Origin: Bacilli bacterium
GTDB taxonomy: Bacteria; Bacillota_I; Bacilli_A; RFN20; CAG-826
Assembly (NCBI GenBank): GCA_016298185.1
Contig: JAEDDA010000033.1
Coordinates: 1 to 9,411, forward strand
Reading direction: 5' to 3'
Length of the DNA stretch: 9,411 bases
Position 1 is the stretch's first letter, and each line of letters starts with the position of its first letter. Below the pieces are notes generated by a model. The model saw only the letters and a program-made list of their open reading frames with translations, was not told the origin of the DNA and did not search any database. The position numbers and the translations under genes are program-made. Positions 1 to 7,049 of this stretch are shown here, piece after piece.

Positions 1-1043
1 CAATATTAACTCCAAGTTTTGCTAGTTATATTGCTTATCATAAATATGAATTAGGTATCCCTTTCCATCATTTATCAAAACATATTAGTAACACTCTTAA
101 GATAGATGTTTCTAAACAAGATCTCGCCAATTATATGATGAGAAGTGCTGAAGCGCTAGAGCCAGTGTTTGAAAGAATGAAACTAGACTTAGTTAATAAT
201 GCTCCTAAAGTGATACATTCTGATGAAACGACACTAGTAGTAAATAGGCAAGATGAAGATAGCAAAGATAGAAAGAAAAACTATGTCTATGTCTACTCAA
301 GTAGTTTCTATGATAAGAATCAAATCAATATTTATGAATTTAATAAAACGCGAAATATTGATCAAACTGCTAGATATCTAAAAGATTATAAGGGCTATGT
401 GATATGCGATGATTTTTCTGGATATAATCGCTTAAGAAAAGAACATCCTAATATCAAATTAGCTAGGTGCTGGGCTCATGCAAGAAGAAGATTCGCTGAT
501 ATTGTTAAGGATATGCCAAAAGAAAATAAGCAAAAAAGCATTGCTTACAAAATACTTTTAGCTATTGAGAAGTTATTTGAAAATGAGTCTAAATATCGTA
601 AAAACCATTTAAATCCACTTCAAATTAAAGAAAAACGTAATGAAGATGATATTAAAATCATTAACCAAATACATGATTTAGTATTTACCGCTAATCCGAA
701 AAAGGAAAGTTATTTAGAAGGTGCGATAAATTATGTGAAGAAAATTTGGGATGATTTGTTAACATTTCTAGAAGACGGCCATATCGAATTAACAAACAAC
801 GTTGCTGAACGCGCAGTTAAGCCATTTGTGATCCAAAGGAAAGTATTTCAAACTTCTGGTAGTTATTATGGAGCTAGATACACAACAATACTCTTCTCAA
901 TTATTAGAACTGCGATTATTAACTGTCTGAATGTTGAAGCCTATCTTTCTTGGGTATTAAGTAACATAAATAATCTTCCAATTGATGATCTATTGCCTTA
1001 TTCAGATTCCGCTAAAAGATTCAAAATCGAGATTGATGGTTGA
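1..1043 (+). CDS. IS66-family transposase (TnpC), 5'-truncated by the window edge
   Basis: This is the DDE transposase of an IS66-type insertion sequence, which cuts and joins the element ends. The frame is open from base 3 to the TGA at 1041-1043, so the ATG at 135 is internal and the real start lies upstream of the window. About 347 residues are visible; family members are usually around 450-550, so the N-terminal coiled-coil/zinc-finger part is missing from view. The catalytic triad is readable: Asp in HSDET (codon 222-224), Asp in the CDDFSGY block (codon 408-410) and Glu in NNVAERAVKP (codon 807-809). The family CWAHARRRF block lies between the second and third acidic residues. The C-terminal block, GARYTTILFSIIRTA followed by YLSWVLSNI, matches the usual IS66 C-terminal domain. 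Nothing visible is broken, so it may be intact. The companion tnpA/tnpB genes would lie to the left. Confidence 0.93.
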   Translation, partial: ILTPSFASYIAYHKYELGIPFHHLSKHISNTLKIDVSKQDLANYMMRSAEALEPVFERMKLDLVNNAPKVIHSDETTLVVNRQDEDSKDRKKNYVYVYSSSFYDKNQINIYEFNKTRNIDQTARYLKDYKGYVICDDFSGYNRLRKEHPNIKLARCWAHARRRFADIVKDMPKENKQKSIAYKILLAIEKLFENESKYRKNHLNPLQIKEKRNEDDIKIINQIHDLVFTANPKKESYLEGAINYVKKIWDDLLTFLEDGHIELTNNVAERAVKPFVIQRKVFQTSGSYYGARYTTILFSIIRTAIINCLNVEAYLSWVLSNINNLPIDDLLPYSDSAKRFKIEIDG

Positions 1044-1087
1044 AGTTCACCGCCATCCACCGCAATGAAGAATTGAACCATAAAAGT

Positions 1088-1118
1088 AAAAACCCAGGCA
1101 CCGAACGCTTGGGTTTTT
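1088..1118 (+). terminator. Rho-independent terminator after the IS66 transposase
   Basis: AAAAACCCA (1088-1096) pairs with TGGGTTTTT (1110-1118). The stem continues inward through a G-T wobble and two G-C pairs, leaving a 7-base loop (1100-1106). The run of T on the 3' side gives the U-tract, and the matching A-run would let it work in both directions. It sits 44 bases after the transposase stop, so it insulates the downstream operon from IS transcription. Confidence 0.85.
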
Positions 1119-1157
1119 AACTAGTCTAGTGTGAAACTTTGACTTTTACGATCTTTT

Positions 1158-1190
1158 AAGTGCAACTTGCACTTTAAGATTGCACTTTAA
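1158..1190. repeat. Inverted and direct copies of a TTGCACTTTAA motif
   Basis: AAGTGCAA (1158-1165) and TTGCACTT (1167-1174) form a near-perfect palindrome with a one-base centre. The 11-mer TTGCACTTTAA occurs at 1167-1177 and again at 1180-1190, 13 bases apart start to start. Three half-sites in 33 bases look like a protein-binding site or a remnant of an element end. It lies about 200 bases upstream of the operon promoter, which is distant for a classical operator. Function unknown. Confidence 0.55.
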
Positions 1191-1335
1191 AGTATTTTAT
1201 TTACTTGTACTTGTTATTATGTTTGACACATTTATATTAGTATTGAATGTTAGATTAAGCCGTAACAATAATTCCTAGATAAGGTATAAAAATTGTATAT
1301 TAGGCAAATTTTTTATTATTAAAGAAAATACAAAT

Positions 1336-1368
1336 AATCAAATAAACATTTATGTTTATTAATTGATT
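1336..1368. repeat. AT-rich palindrome upstream of the operon promoter
   Basis: AATAAACAT (1341-1349) is followed by two bases and then its exact complement ATGTTTATT (1352-1360). The pairing resumes outside, AATCA (1336-1340) with TGATT (1364-1368), after a three-base bulge. It ends 16 bases before the proposed -35 hexamer, a position fitting a regulator site. The composition is so AT-rich that a chance palindrome is possible. There is no T-tract that would make it a good terminator. Confidence 0.45.
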
Positions 1369-1384
1369 ATGAATTTTTTAATTA

Positions 1385-1414
1385 TTGAAAATAATCACTA
1401 GATGTGAAGATAAT
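1385..1414 (+). promoter_or_regulatory. Probable sigma-A promoter of the VTC/DUF4956/lipoprotein operon
   Basis: The -35 TTGAAA (1385-1390, 5 of 6 consensus) is separated by 18 bases from the -10 GATAAT (1409-1414, 5 of 6 consensus). The start of transcription would fall near 1421, giving a leader of about 30 bases that includes the AAGGAT ribosome binding site at 1440-1445. It is the best-matched pair in the intergenic region. Confidence 0.5.
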
Positions 1415-1450
1415 AACTTTGTTATCATAGTAGAGCTTTAAGGATAAAAA

Positions 1451-2161
1451 ATGAGCAAGCCGATCATCACCATGAAACGATATGAAATGAAATATGTTCT
1501 AACTGAAGAACAATATGAATTTTTGGCTCGTGAATTAAAAGGTCATATGAAAGTAGATCAGTATGGTCTAACTTCTATTGCTACAATTTATTATGACACG
1601 CCTGATTATCGTCTTATTAGAGCTTCAAATGAAAAACCACCTTTTAAGGAAAAGATTCGTTTAAGAAGCTATGGCATTGTAAAAGAAAATGGAGAAGTCT
1701 TTTTAGAATTAAAAAGAAAAGCCAATAAAGTTGTCTATAAAAGAAGAGTGGCAACAACTGAAGATAATGTTAACAAATTCTTCTCTTACGAAGAAGATGT
1801 TACAGCAGATGGTCAAATCGCTCGTGAATTAACTTACGTTAGAAATTATTATAAAAATCTTGTTCCAGCAATCTTAATTATCTATGACCGCATCGCCTAT
1901 TATGAGCCAAATGGTGATTTAAGATTAACAATTGATTTTAATCCTAGATACCGCACTAATGAGCTTAATCTACATACGTCTATGGAAGGAAAATCTCTTC
2001 TTCCTAGTAGTGGCGCAATCTTAGAAATTAAAGTTCAACAAAGTATGCCTTTATGGCTAAGCGATATCTTATCAAGAGGGAAAATATATAAATCGAGCTT
2101 TTCAAAAGTTGGAAGAGCTTATCTAGATCAAATGCAAATATTAATGAAAGAGAGGGTTTGA
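1451..2161 (+). CDS. VTC-domain polyphosphate polymerase family protein
   Basis: This is a 236-residue soluble protein of the VTC/triphosphate tunnel family, whose yeast member Vtc4 makes polyphosphate from ATP inside a charged beta-barrel tunnel. The basic and acidic residues expected to line the tunnel are visible: E12 and K14 (RYEMKY), K66/K68/R70/R72 (KEKIRLR), E86/K88/K90 (ELKRK), K97-R99, R147, R166/R168 near D162, E192/K194 (LEIKV), and K219 in SFSKVGRAY. The YYDTPDY block (residues 47-53) is also typical. There is no signal peptide or membrane segment, so it should work on the cytoplasmic face. AAGGAT at 1440-1445 supports the ATG at 1451. It ends with a TGA one base before the next start (2163), pointing to coupled expression with the DUF4956 gene. 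The family call is solid. The exact product (polyphosphate or another phosphate transfer) is inferred from family knowledge. Confidence 0.9.
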   Translation: MSKPIITMKRYEMKYVLTEEQYEFLARELKGHMKVDQYGLTSIATIYYDTPDYRLIRASNEKPPFKEKIRLRSYGIVKENGEVFLELKRKANKVVYKRRVATTEDNVNKFFSYEEDVTADGQIARELTYVRNYYKNLVPAILIIYDRIAYYEPNGDLRLTIDFNPRYRTNELNLHTSMEGKSLLPSSGAILEIKVQQSMPLWLSDILSRGKIYKSSFSKVGRAYLDQMQILMKERV

Positions 2162-2162
2162 T

Positions 2163-2861
2163 ATGAATTCATTATTCAAGTATTTTGCAAGTTCTAATCA
2201 TTTACTTGCCGCATTAGTAATCATTGGTATTACATTAGTAATATCCTTTGTTTATGCCTTGCTTATATCTATAAAACTTAGATCGACAAAAAGTTTCTTT
2301 ATTTCACTTGTCCTTTTATCGGTTGTCACAAGCGCAATTATTGCTGTTATGACTATCTTTTTAACAGGAGAAACATCTAACGCTATGCGTATTGTTACTA
2401 TCGCTGTTGCTTTAGGATTAGTTAGATTTAGAAGCACCAATGGTAGAGCTGAAGAAATGGTCTTATTATTCGCTAGTGTTGCTATTGGCCTATTATCTGG
2501 TTTAGGTTATGTAGTGGTTTCAGCAATAGTCGCTATATTTGTTGCCATTATCTATATCTTATTAGCTCATTTAAAAATATTTGAAGGTAAACGCTTTAGA
2601 GACGATAAATTATTAAAAATCACCATCCCTGAATCACTTGAATATAGCGAAGTCTTCGATGATACATTTAAGCGTTATTTATCTGACTATGAACTTATTG
2701 AAGTTAAAACAACAGATTTGGGAAGTTTATTTAAATTATCTTATAAGATAAACTTAAAAAACAAATTCGGAGAAAAAGAATTGATTGATGAATTAAGAAC
2801 CAAAAATGGTAACTTGGAAATCTCAATTCTTCCATATACTGGTGATGAGAGAAATATATGA
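2163..2861 (+). CDS. DUF4956 family membrane protein
   Basis: This 232-residue protein has an N-terminal membrane half and a soluble C-terminal half. Hydrophobic segments lie at about residues 14-37, 45-67, 75-87 and 99-135; the last is long enough for two helices. The conserved-looking GLVRFRST block (85-92) followed by an acidic pair (E97/E98) and a glycine-rich helix (GLLSGLG) is characteristic of DUF4956 proteins. The C-terminal 95 residues look like a small alpha/beta domain, possibly ferredoxin- or ACT-like, ending in KNGNLEISI; that fold is a guess from the pattern. DUF4956 genes are commonly found beside bacterial VTC-domain genes, so it may be the membrane partner of the upstream enzyme, perhaps carrying the polymer across the membrane as the helical domains of the yeast VTC complex do. 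A GAGAGGG site (2150-2156) lies 6 bases before the ATG. The end overlaps the next gene by ATGA (2858-2861). Biochemical function is not established from sequence. Confidence 0.85.
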   Translation: MNSLFKYFASSNHLLAALVIIGITLVISFVYALLISIKLRSTKSFFISLVLLSVVTSAIIAVMTIFLTGETSNAMRIVTIAVALGLVRFRSTNGRAEEMVLLFASVAIGLLSGLGYVVVSAIVAIFVAIIYILLAHLKIFEGKRFRDDKLLKITIPESLEYSEVFDDTFKRYLSDYELIEVKTTDLGSLFKLSYKINLKNKFGEKELIDELRTKNGNLEISILPYTGDERNI

Positions 2862-4549
2862 GAAAAAAACTTATGAAAAAGACAATATTTATTATTCCAA
2901 TCTTTGTTTTATCGTCTTTATTTCTTGCTAGTTGTAATGGTTCAGTAAATACAGCTGATGTGACTGATAGTGGTTTTACAGAATCAGTTACTATTCTTGA
3001 TGACACAATTACTGCTGATTTTACTTTGCTTGATAGTTCATCTAATCCAATTAGTCCTGTTGGTGGAGTTTATTCAATTACAAGTGCTGGTATTTACACC
3101 GCTAGTGGAAAACTTAACAACGGCCAAATCTATATAAACGCACCATCAAGTCAAGTGGAATTATATTTATCTAATGTCTCTATTGCTAACGATAGTGTGT
3201 CCCCAATCTTTGTTGAAAACTGCACTGATTTTGATTTAAAAGCATTAAATGGTAGTGTTAACTACATCTACGATAACCGCACAGCTGATTATTCTCTAAG
3301 TGACACCGATGGACGTGGAGCAGTTTATGTTGCTAATGGCGATTTAAAAGTTAAAGGTAGTGGCACTTTAATAATAACTTCTTTAGCCAATAGCGGTATA
3401 CATGGAAAAGATAATGTTACTGTTCAAAACGTCACAATGTTAATTAAAGCCGTTAATAACGGAATTAGAGGCAATGACAAAGTCACCATTAAAGAAAATC
3501 CCGTTATTGGCATCGTTTGTGGCAATAACGGCATTGTAACTCATAATTCAAATTTATCTAATAGTGGTGATAACCATGGATATATTTATATTCAAGGCGG
3601 TTCATTAACTATTAATTCATATGGAGATGGTATTGACGCTGCTTATGCCATAGAGATTTCTAGTGGCACCGATAGAGAAGGCAATACATATACTCCTTCA
3701 ATTGATATTTATACAAATAAATATTCCTCATATACTGTTTCTTCCTCACCTTCTTTAGTTAGAGGAGGTCCAGGTGGTCATGGTGGCCCAGGAGGTGGCG
3801 GTTTTGATGGTGGAGGTATGGAAGGAGGAACACCTGCTGAAAAATCAGATACTTCCGCAAAAGCTTTAAAAGCTAATGAACATATCAATATTTCTGCTGG
3901 TCAAATATACACCTATACATATGATGATAGTATTCACACTAATACTAATTCATTAGATACAAGTGTTACATATTCCGCAAATATAAATATTAGCGGAGGT
4001 ACATTAAGACTAAAAGCTAGTGATGATGCTATTCATGCTGATAAAACTTTAACAATTAGTGGTGGAGATATCACTGTCATTGAATCGCATGAAGCTCTTG
4101 AAGCTAATATTATTAATGTCTCTGGTGGTATTACTAATGTCTTTGGAAGTGATGATGGAATCAATGCTTCAAGTGCAATTAATGTTAGTGGTGGATATTT
4201 AGAAGTTAGCGCTAATCCTAATGGTGATACTGATGGTATCAACTCTAATGGAACATACACTCAAACTGGTGGTGTTGTTATTGCTAAAGGACCTAACTCA
4301 AGAATGGCGGCCGCTATTGATACCGATGGCGCAGCTTCTATAAGCGGTGGCACAATCATTATCTTAGGTGAAATAGGTGAAAGAGGTTTAACGAAAGGAA
4401 GTGGAATCTCATCATATTCTTTATCGCTCCACGCTTCCGGCAATCACACAATTAAGATTGATTCAGTCAGTTATACAATTTCTAACCAATATAGCTATGG
4501 AAAAACCCAATGCTATAGTTCGGTTAAAGTAAGTGCTGATGTTAATTAA
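2858..4549 (+). CDS. Beta-helix lipoprotein, Cthe_2159-like carbohydrate-binding domain
   Basis: This 563-residue secreted lipoprotein has a KK-rich n-region, a hydrophobic core and lipobox LASC, with C26 as the lipidated cysteine. After a linker, the mature protein shows a ladder of short repeats. S/T-G-G turns start at residues 379, 401, 422, 444, 470 and 496, a step of 21-26 residues, alternating with turns such as DDAIHAD, DDGINAS and TDGINSN; earlier copies read SGIHGKD, NGIRGND and DGIDAAY. This is the pattern of a parallel beta-helix, and it matches the Cthe_2159-type family (DUF4353), whose founding member binds plant polysaccharide and calcium. A glycine/proline-rich insert (about residues 303-325, GGPGGHGGPGGGGF and more) interrupts the helix. 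The start overlaps the DUF4956 stop as ATGA, so translation is coupled. The ligand is unknown; a role in presenting or binding a surface polymer linked to the upstream polyphosphate genes is inference. Confidence 0.85.
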   Translation: MRKKLMKKTIFIIPIFVLSSLFLASCNGSVNTADVTDSGFTESVTILDDTITADFTLLDSSSNPISPVGGVYSITSAGIYTASGKLNNGQIYINAPSSQVELYLSNVSIANDSVSPIFVENCTDFDLKALNGSVNYIYDNRTADYSLSDTDGRGAVYVANGDLKVKGSGTLIITSLANSGIHGKDNVTVQNVTMLIKAVNNGIRGNDKVTIKENPVIGIVCGNNGIVTHNSNLSNSGDNHGYIYIQGGSLTINSYGDGIDAAYAIEISSGTDREGNTYTPSIDIYTNKYSSYTVSSSPSLVRGGPGGHGGPGGGGFDGGGMEGGTPAEKSDTSAKALKANEHINISAGQIYTYTYDDSIHTNTNSLDTSVTYSANINISGGTLRLKASDDAIHADKTLTISGGDITVIESHEALEANIINVSGGITNVFGSDDGINASSAINVSGGYLEVSANPNGDTDGINSNGTYTQTGGVVIAKGPNSRMAAAIDTDGAASISGGTIIILGEIGERGLTKGSGISSYSLSLHASGNHTIKIDSVSYTISNQYSYGKTQCYSSVKVSADVN

Positions 4550-4600
4550 CTAATTTAATACACTGTTTCATAAATTAACATAATCAAAAGAAAAGAATTG

Positions 4601-4627
4601 GTCAGGTGTAAAAGCCTGATTTTTCTT
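4601..4627 (+). terminator. Terminator of the polyphosphate/beta-helix operon
   Basis: GTCAGG (4601-4606) pairs with CCTGAT (4615-4620), including one G-T pair, across an 8-base loop. The T-rich run TTTTTCTT (4620-4627) follows. It lies about 50 bases after the lipoprotein stop and is the natural 3' end of the three-gene transcript. Confidence 0.75.
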
Positions 4628-4683
4628 ATTAGCGAATGGTTTTAAACACGACATAATTGTGAATGGAGATTTTTAGCTGCTGC

Positions 4684-4712
4684 TTATTAAGTAAAACCAA
4701 CATTATTATAAT
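4684..4712 (+). promoter_or_regulatory. Possible promoter of the M6 protease gene
   Basis: There is a perfect -10 hexamer TATAAT at 4707-4712. Seventeen bases upstream the only -35 candidate is TTATTA (4684-4689), a 3 of 6 match. If used, transcription would start around 4719, inside the 4714-4735 hairpin, leaving a leader of about 95 bases. A second hexamer TATAGT (4788-4793) is too close to the ribosome binding site to serve. Low certainty. Confidence 0.3.
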
Positions 4713-4713
4713 T

Positions 4714-4735
4714 AAGTCACCTAGATTGGTGACTT
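4714..4735. repeat. Perfect 8-bp inverted repeat upstream of the M6 protease gene
   Basis: AAGTCACC (4714-4721) and GGTGACTT (4728-4735) flank a 6-base loop. The stem is stable for this AT-rich DNA, but no clean T-tract follows on either strand, so it is a weak terminator at best. It could be a second, backup terminator for the upstream operon, an operator, or a leader structure. It stands 79 bases before the protease start codon. Confidence 0.5.
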
Positions 4736-4814
4736 TATATGTTAATATGTTCCTATAAGGTAATAATGAAATTTAAATTTCTTGTTTTATAGTATAAAAA
4801 AGAGGTGAAAATCT

Positions 4815-6965
4815 ATGAAAAAAGTGTTGGCTAAAATACTTGTATTCTGCAGTGCTTTTACACTTACTGCATGTGATTTTTTGGCGTTTTTAACATCGAA
4901 TGATCTAGGAAACGGCGGTGGTGTTGGAGATTATCCTCCCGCTTCTTCAGCGACAGTTTCATCGGTTTTAATCACTAATAACAAAACATATTGTATTGGC
5001 GATTCTTATAGCAATGATGACAATGTCATTACAGTTAACTACAACAATGGAACAAGTAGCGAAGTTCCTTCTTCATATATAAGAACTTCTAAAATCACTG
5101 ATCCTTTAGGCCAAACTTTTTCTAAGTCATCACAATTTAATAGAGCGGGCAGTTATTACCTCGAATGTACAGTAAGAGTGGAAGGTGTTAACTATAACGC
5201 CGAAACTAATTTTTCTGTTCAGTCAGGTTTTGTAACAACGGGATTTACTCTAGAATCTTTTGAATTATCAAGCACACCAGCATTCCGTTCTGGAGAAATA
5301 GTGAATGATCGTTTAGATAACCTTAACTTCTTACTCCACTGGAACCACGGTGATGAATATTACATTTATAACAAGAGTACTGACATCACTGACTTCACTT
5401 TCTCAGTAAAAAAAGAAGGCGATGGCCTTAACGAATATATTGATGAAAAATTAGAATCAGGAACTTCATATAGTTTGATTATTTCTTATGGTGCGATGTC
5501 ATATACATATGATTTCACTATTTCAAATAATTACTATCGTTTGAATTCTGAAGATATCAAAAAAACATATTCCAGTCTTGAAGAAAACCTCTCTCCACAA
5601 ACAGGAGGCTGCGTTTCTCCTTCGAAAGGCAGTGTGAAGATGCTTATTATCCCAATCACATTAATAGGAAATTATACCGATACCTGGACCACCGAAAGAT
5701 TATCGGAAATCGACGGTTACTACTTTGGTATGGATACGGACAAAATTTCCCTTAAAAAATACTATGAAACCGCATCATTTGATCAAATGAATGTTTCTGG
5801 TTTAGTCACCGAACCATACACAGAAACAAGTACCTCATTAACATCCTCTGCGATTCAAAGTGATACTTCATATGCCAAATTGTTCCAATTAATTGAAAAC
5901 GCTGTTAATTACATTAAAACCAATTACCCATCAATTAATTTAGATGATTATGATTTGAATGACGATGGTGCGATTGATAACATCCATTTGATTACCAATT
6001 TCAACACCAAATCTTATGGAGACGCCACTGGTGAAAGTCCATGGAGTACACCTTTATGGCCACATAAATATTCAACTGGAAACACCGGAACAAAAACGTC
6101 ACCTGTGGCTAATGTTTATTCCATCAGCTCAATCAACCATGTTTACGATAGTATTACAGCTATTCACGAACAAGGACATATTTTTGGTATTGATGACTAT
6201 TATGATTATGGCCAAACCGATGTCGATTATGTTGGATGTGCGGATATGCAATCTCTTAACATATTTGACTGGAACTCTTATTCCAAATTTAGCGTTGGTT
6301 GGATTTCCCCATATGTTGTTACCGGACCAACGGAATTAACACTTCAAGCAGCATCAATTAATGGCGATTGCTTAGTGGTTCCTGCCAATCCAGAAACATT
6401 CAGCAATAGTGCATTTGATGAATACTTCTTAATTGAATTATTCTCTCCTTATGGAAATAACATCATGAACTATCCAGTTAATGGTGCTTATAAAGGTAAT
6501 GCTTGGGAATATTATTCAGACCGTTACGGTGATTTAGGTAGTTATGGTGTGCGTTTATATCACGTTAACGCTCAGTTATATAGATATACTGGTGTTGGTT
6601 TTGTTCCATACGATGATAATGAAATACCAAATTGTTACCTTTATCAACCAACAGACAATAATATTTATGACTACTCAAATAGAGCTAATGTCTTTGATGA
6701 TTATGCAGACTTCAAACAATTAGCAGTTATTCAAAGAGGCGGTGTAGATACATTCGGCAGTACCGATTCTGGAGCAAGACACTTCTTGTCTAAGAATGAC
6801 TTATTCCGTCAAGGCGATGTCTTTACATTTGATGCCTATAAGCAATTCTTAACGAAGACAAACACTGTTCCAACCACAATGAACAATGGAGAAATATTCC
6901 CATATAAAATTACATTTACAGAAATGAGCGCTACTCAAGTAACAGTGAAAGTTGAATTAGCGTAA
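4815..6965 (+). CDS. M6-like (immune inhibitor A type) zinc metalloprotease lipoprotein
   Basis: This 716-residue secreted protease is anchored as a lipoprotein: signal sequence with lipobox LTAC and C20 as the lipidated cysteine. Residues of about 48-137 look like a bacterial Ig-like domain, and a second beta-rich linker runs to about 240. The protease domain opens near the VKMLIIPITL strand. A calcium-loop-like DLNDDGAID lies at residues 380-388 and LWPHK near 414-418. The zinc site is HEQGHIFGIDD (H451, E452 as general base, H455, D461), the HExxHxxGxxD signature of peptidase family M6. It is followed by a YSKFSVGW block that M6 proteins typically carry downstream of the zinc site. AGAGGTGA (4801-4808) lies 6 bases before the ATG and fixes the start. 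It stands alone between terminator-like structures upstream and the small membrane gene 84 bases downstream. Substrates unknown; degradation of extracellular protein is the likely role. Confidence 0.88.
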   Translation: MKKVLAKILVFCSAFTLTACDFLAFLTSNDLGNGGGVGDYPPASSATVSSVLITNNKTYCIGDSYSNDDNVITVNYNNGTSSEVPSSYIRTSKITDPLGQTFSKSSQFNRAGSYYLECTVRVEGVNYNAETNFSVQSGFVTTGFTLESFELSSTPAFRSGEIVNDRLDNLNFLLHWNHGDEYYIYNKSTDITDFTFSVKKEGDGLNEYIDEKLESGTSYSLIISYGAMSYTYDFTISNNYYRLNSEDIKKTYSSLEENLSPQTGGCVSPSKGSVKMLIIPITLIGNYTDTWTTERLSEIDGYYFGMDTDKISLKKYYETASFDQMNVSGLVTEPYTETSTSLTSSAIQSDTSYAKLFQLIENAVNYIKTNYPSINLDDYDLNDDGAIDNIHLITNFNTKSYGDATGESPWSTPLWPHKYSTGNTGTKTSPVANVYSISSINHVYDSITAIHEQGHIFGIDDYYDYGQTDVDYVGCADMQSLNIFDWNSYSKFSVGWISPYVVTGPTELTLQAASINGDCLVVPANPETFSNSAFDEYFLIELFSPYGNNIMNYPVNGAYKGNAWEYYSDRYGDLGSYGVRLYHVNAQLYRYTGVGFVPYDDNEIPNCYLYQPTDNNIYDYSNRANVFDDYADFKQLAVIQRGGVDTFGSTDSGARHFLSKNDLFRQGDVFTFDAYKQFLTKTNTVPTTMNNGEIFPYKITFTEMSATQVTVKVELA

Positions 6966-7013
6966 CAATTCAGAATTTATTTATATAAATATTTATTATT
7001 TATTAGATAGGTA

Positions 7014-7019
7014 TATAAT
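7014..7019 (+). promoter_or_regulatory. -10 element upstream of the small membrane protein gene
   Basis: A perfect TATAAT sits 30 bases before the ATG at 7050, with only weak -35 candidates upstream (TTTATT at 6992-6997, 16-base spacing). No terminator is visible between the M6 gene and this point, so the small gene could be read from its own promoter, by read-through, or both. Confidence 0.4.
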
Positions 7020-7049
7020 AATTAAAAATTAAAGAAAGGATTTAATACT

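Larger units (their letters stand above)
1119..1450. other. Non-coding interval upstream of the polyphosphate operon
   Basis: This stretch of about 330 bases contains no convincing gene. It holds the short-repeat cluster at 1158-1190, a TTGACA hexamer at 1223-1228 with only a weak -10 at normal spacing, a long AT-rich palindrome at 1336-1368, and the likely operon promoter at 1385-1414. The ribosome binding site AAGGAT (1440-1445) lies 5 bases before the ATG at 1451. No tRNA, rRNA or recognisable riboswitch was seen. Confidence 0.6.

Noticed and set aside
1158..1190. A CRISPR array or long tandem repeat
   Set aside because: The units are only 11 bases, just two direct copies exist and there is no regular spacer; no other array-like structure was seen in the window.
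1223..1251. TTGACA (1223-1228) as the main operon promoter
   Set aside because: The -35 is perfect but the hexamers at 17-18 base spacing (AATGTT, ATGTTA) are poor, and the pair at 1385-1414 is better and closer to the gene.
1219..1278. A 19-codon open frame starting at the ATG at 1219
   Set aside because: No ribosome binding site and no conserved features; random in AT-rich DNA.
2731..3006. Minus-strand 91-codon frame across the DUF4956/lipoprotein junction
   Set aside because: It lies opposite two well-supported genes, and its hydrophobic stretch is only the complement of the lipoprotein signal region.
4033..4443. Two minus-strand frames opposite the beta-helix repeats
   Set aside because: They are antisense shadows of the repetitive beta-helix coding sequence and have no start signals.
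4663..4758. A 31-codon plus-strand open frame in the intergenic region before the M6 gene
   Set aside because: It has no ribosome binding site, runs through the hairpin at 4714-4735 and has no recognisable protein character.
6016..6339. Plus-strand 107-codon frame inside the M6 protease gene
   Set aside because: It overlaps the zinc-site region in another frame; the M6 reading frame is clearly the real one.
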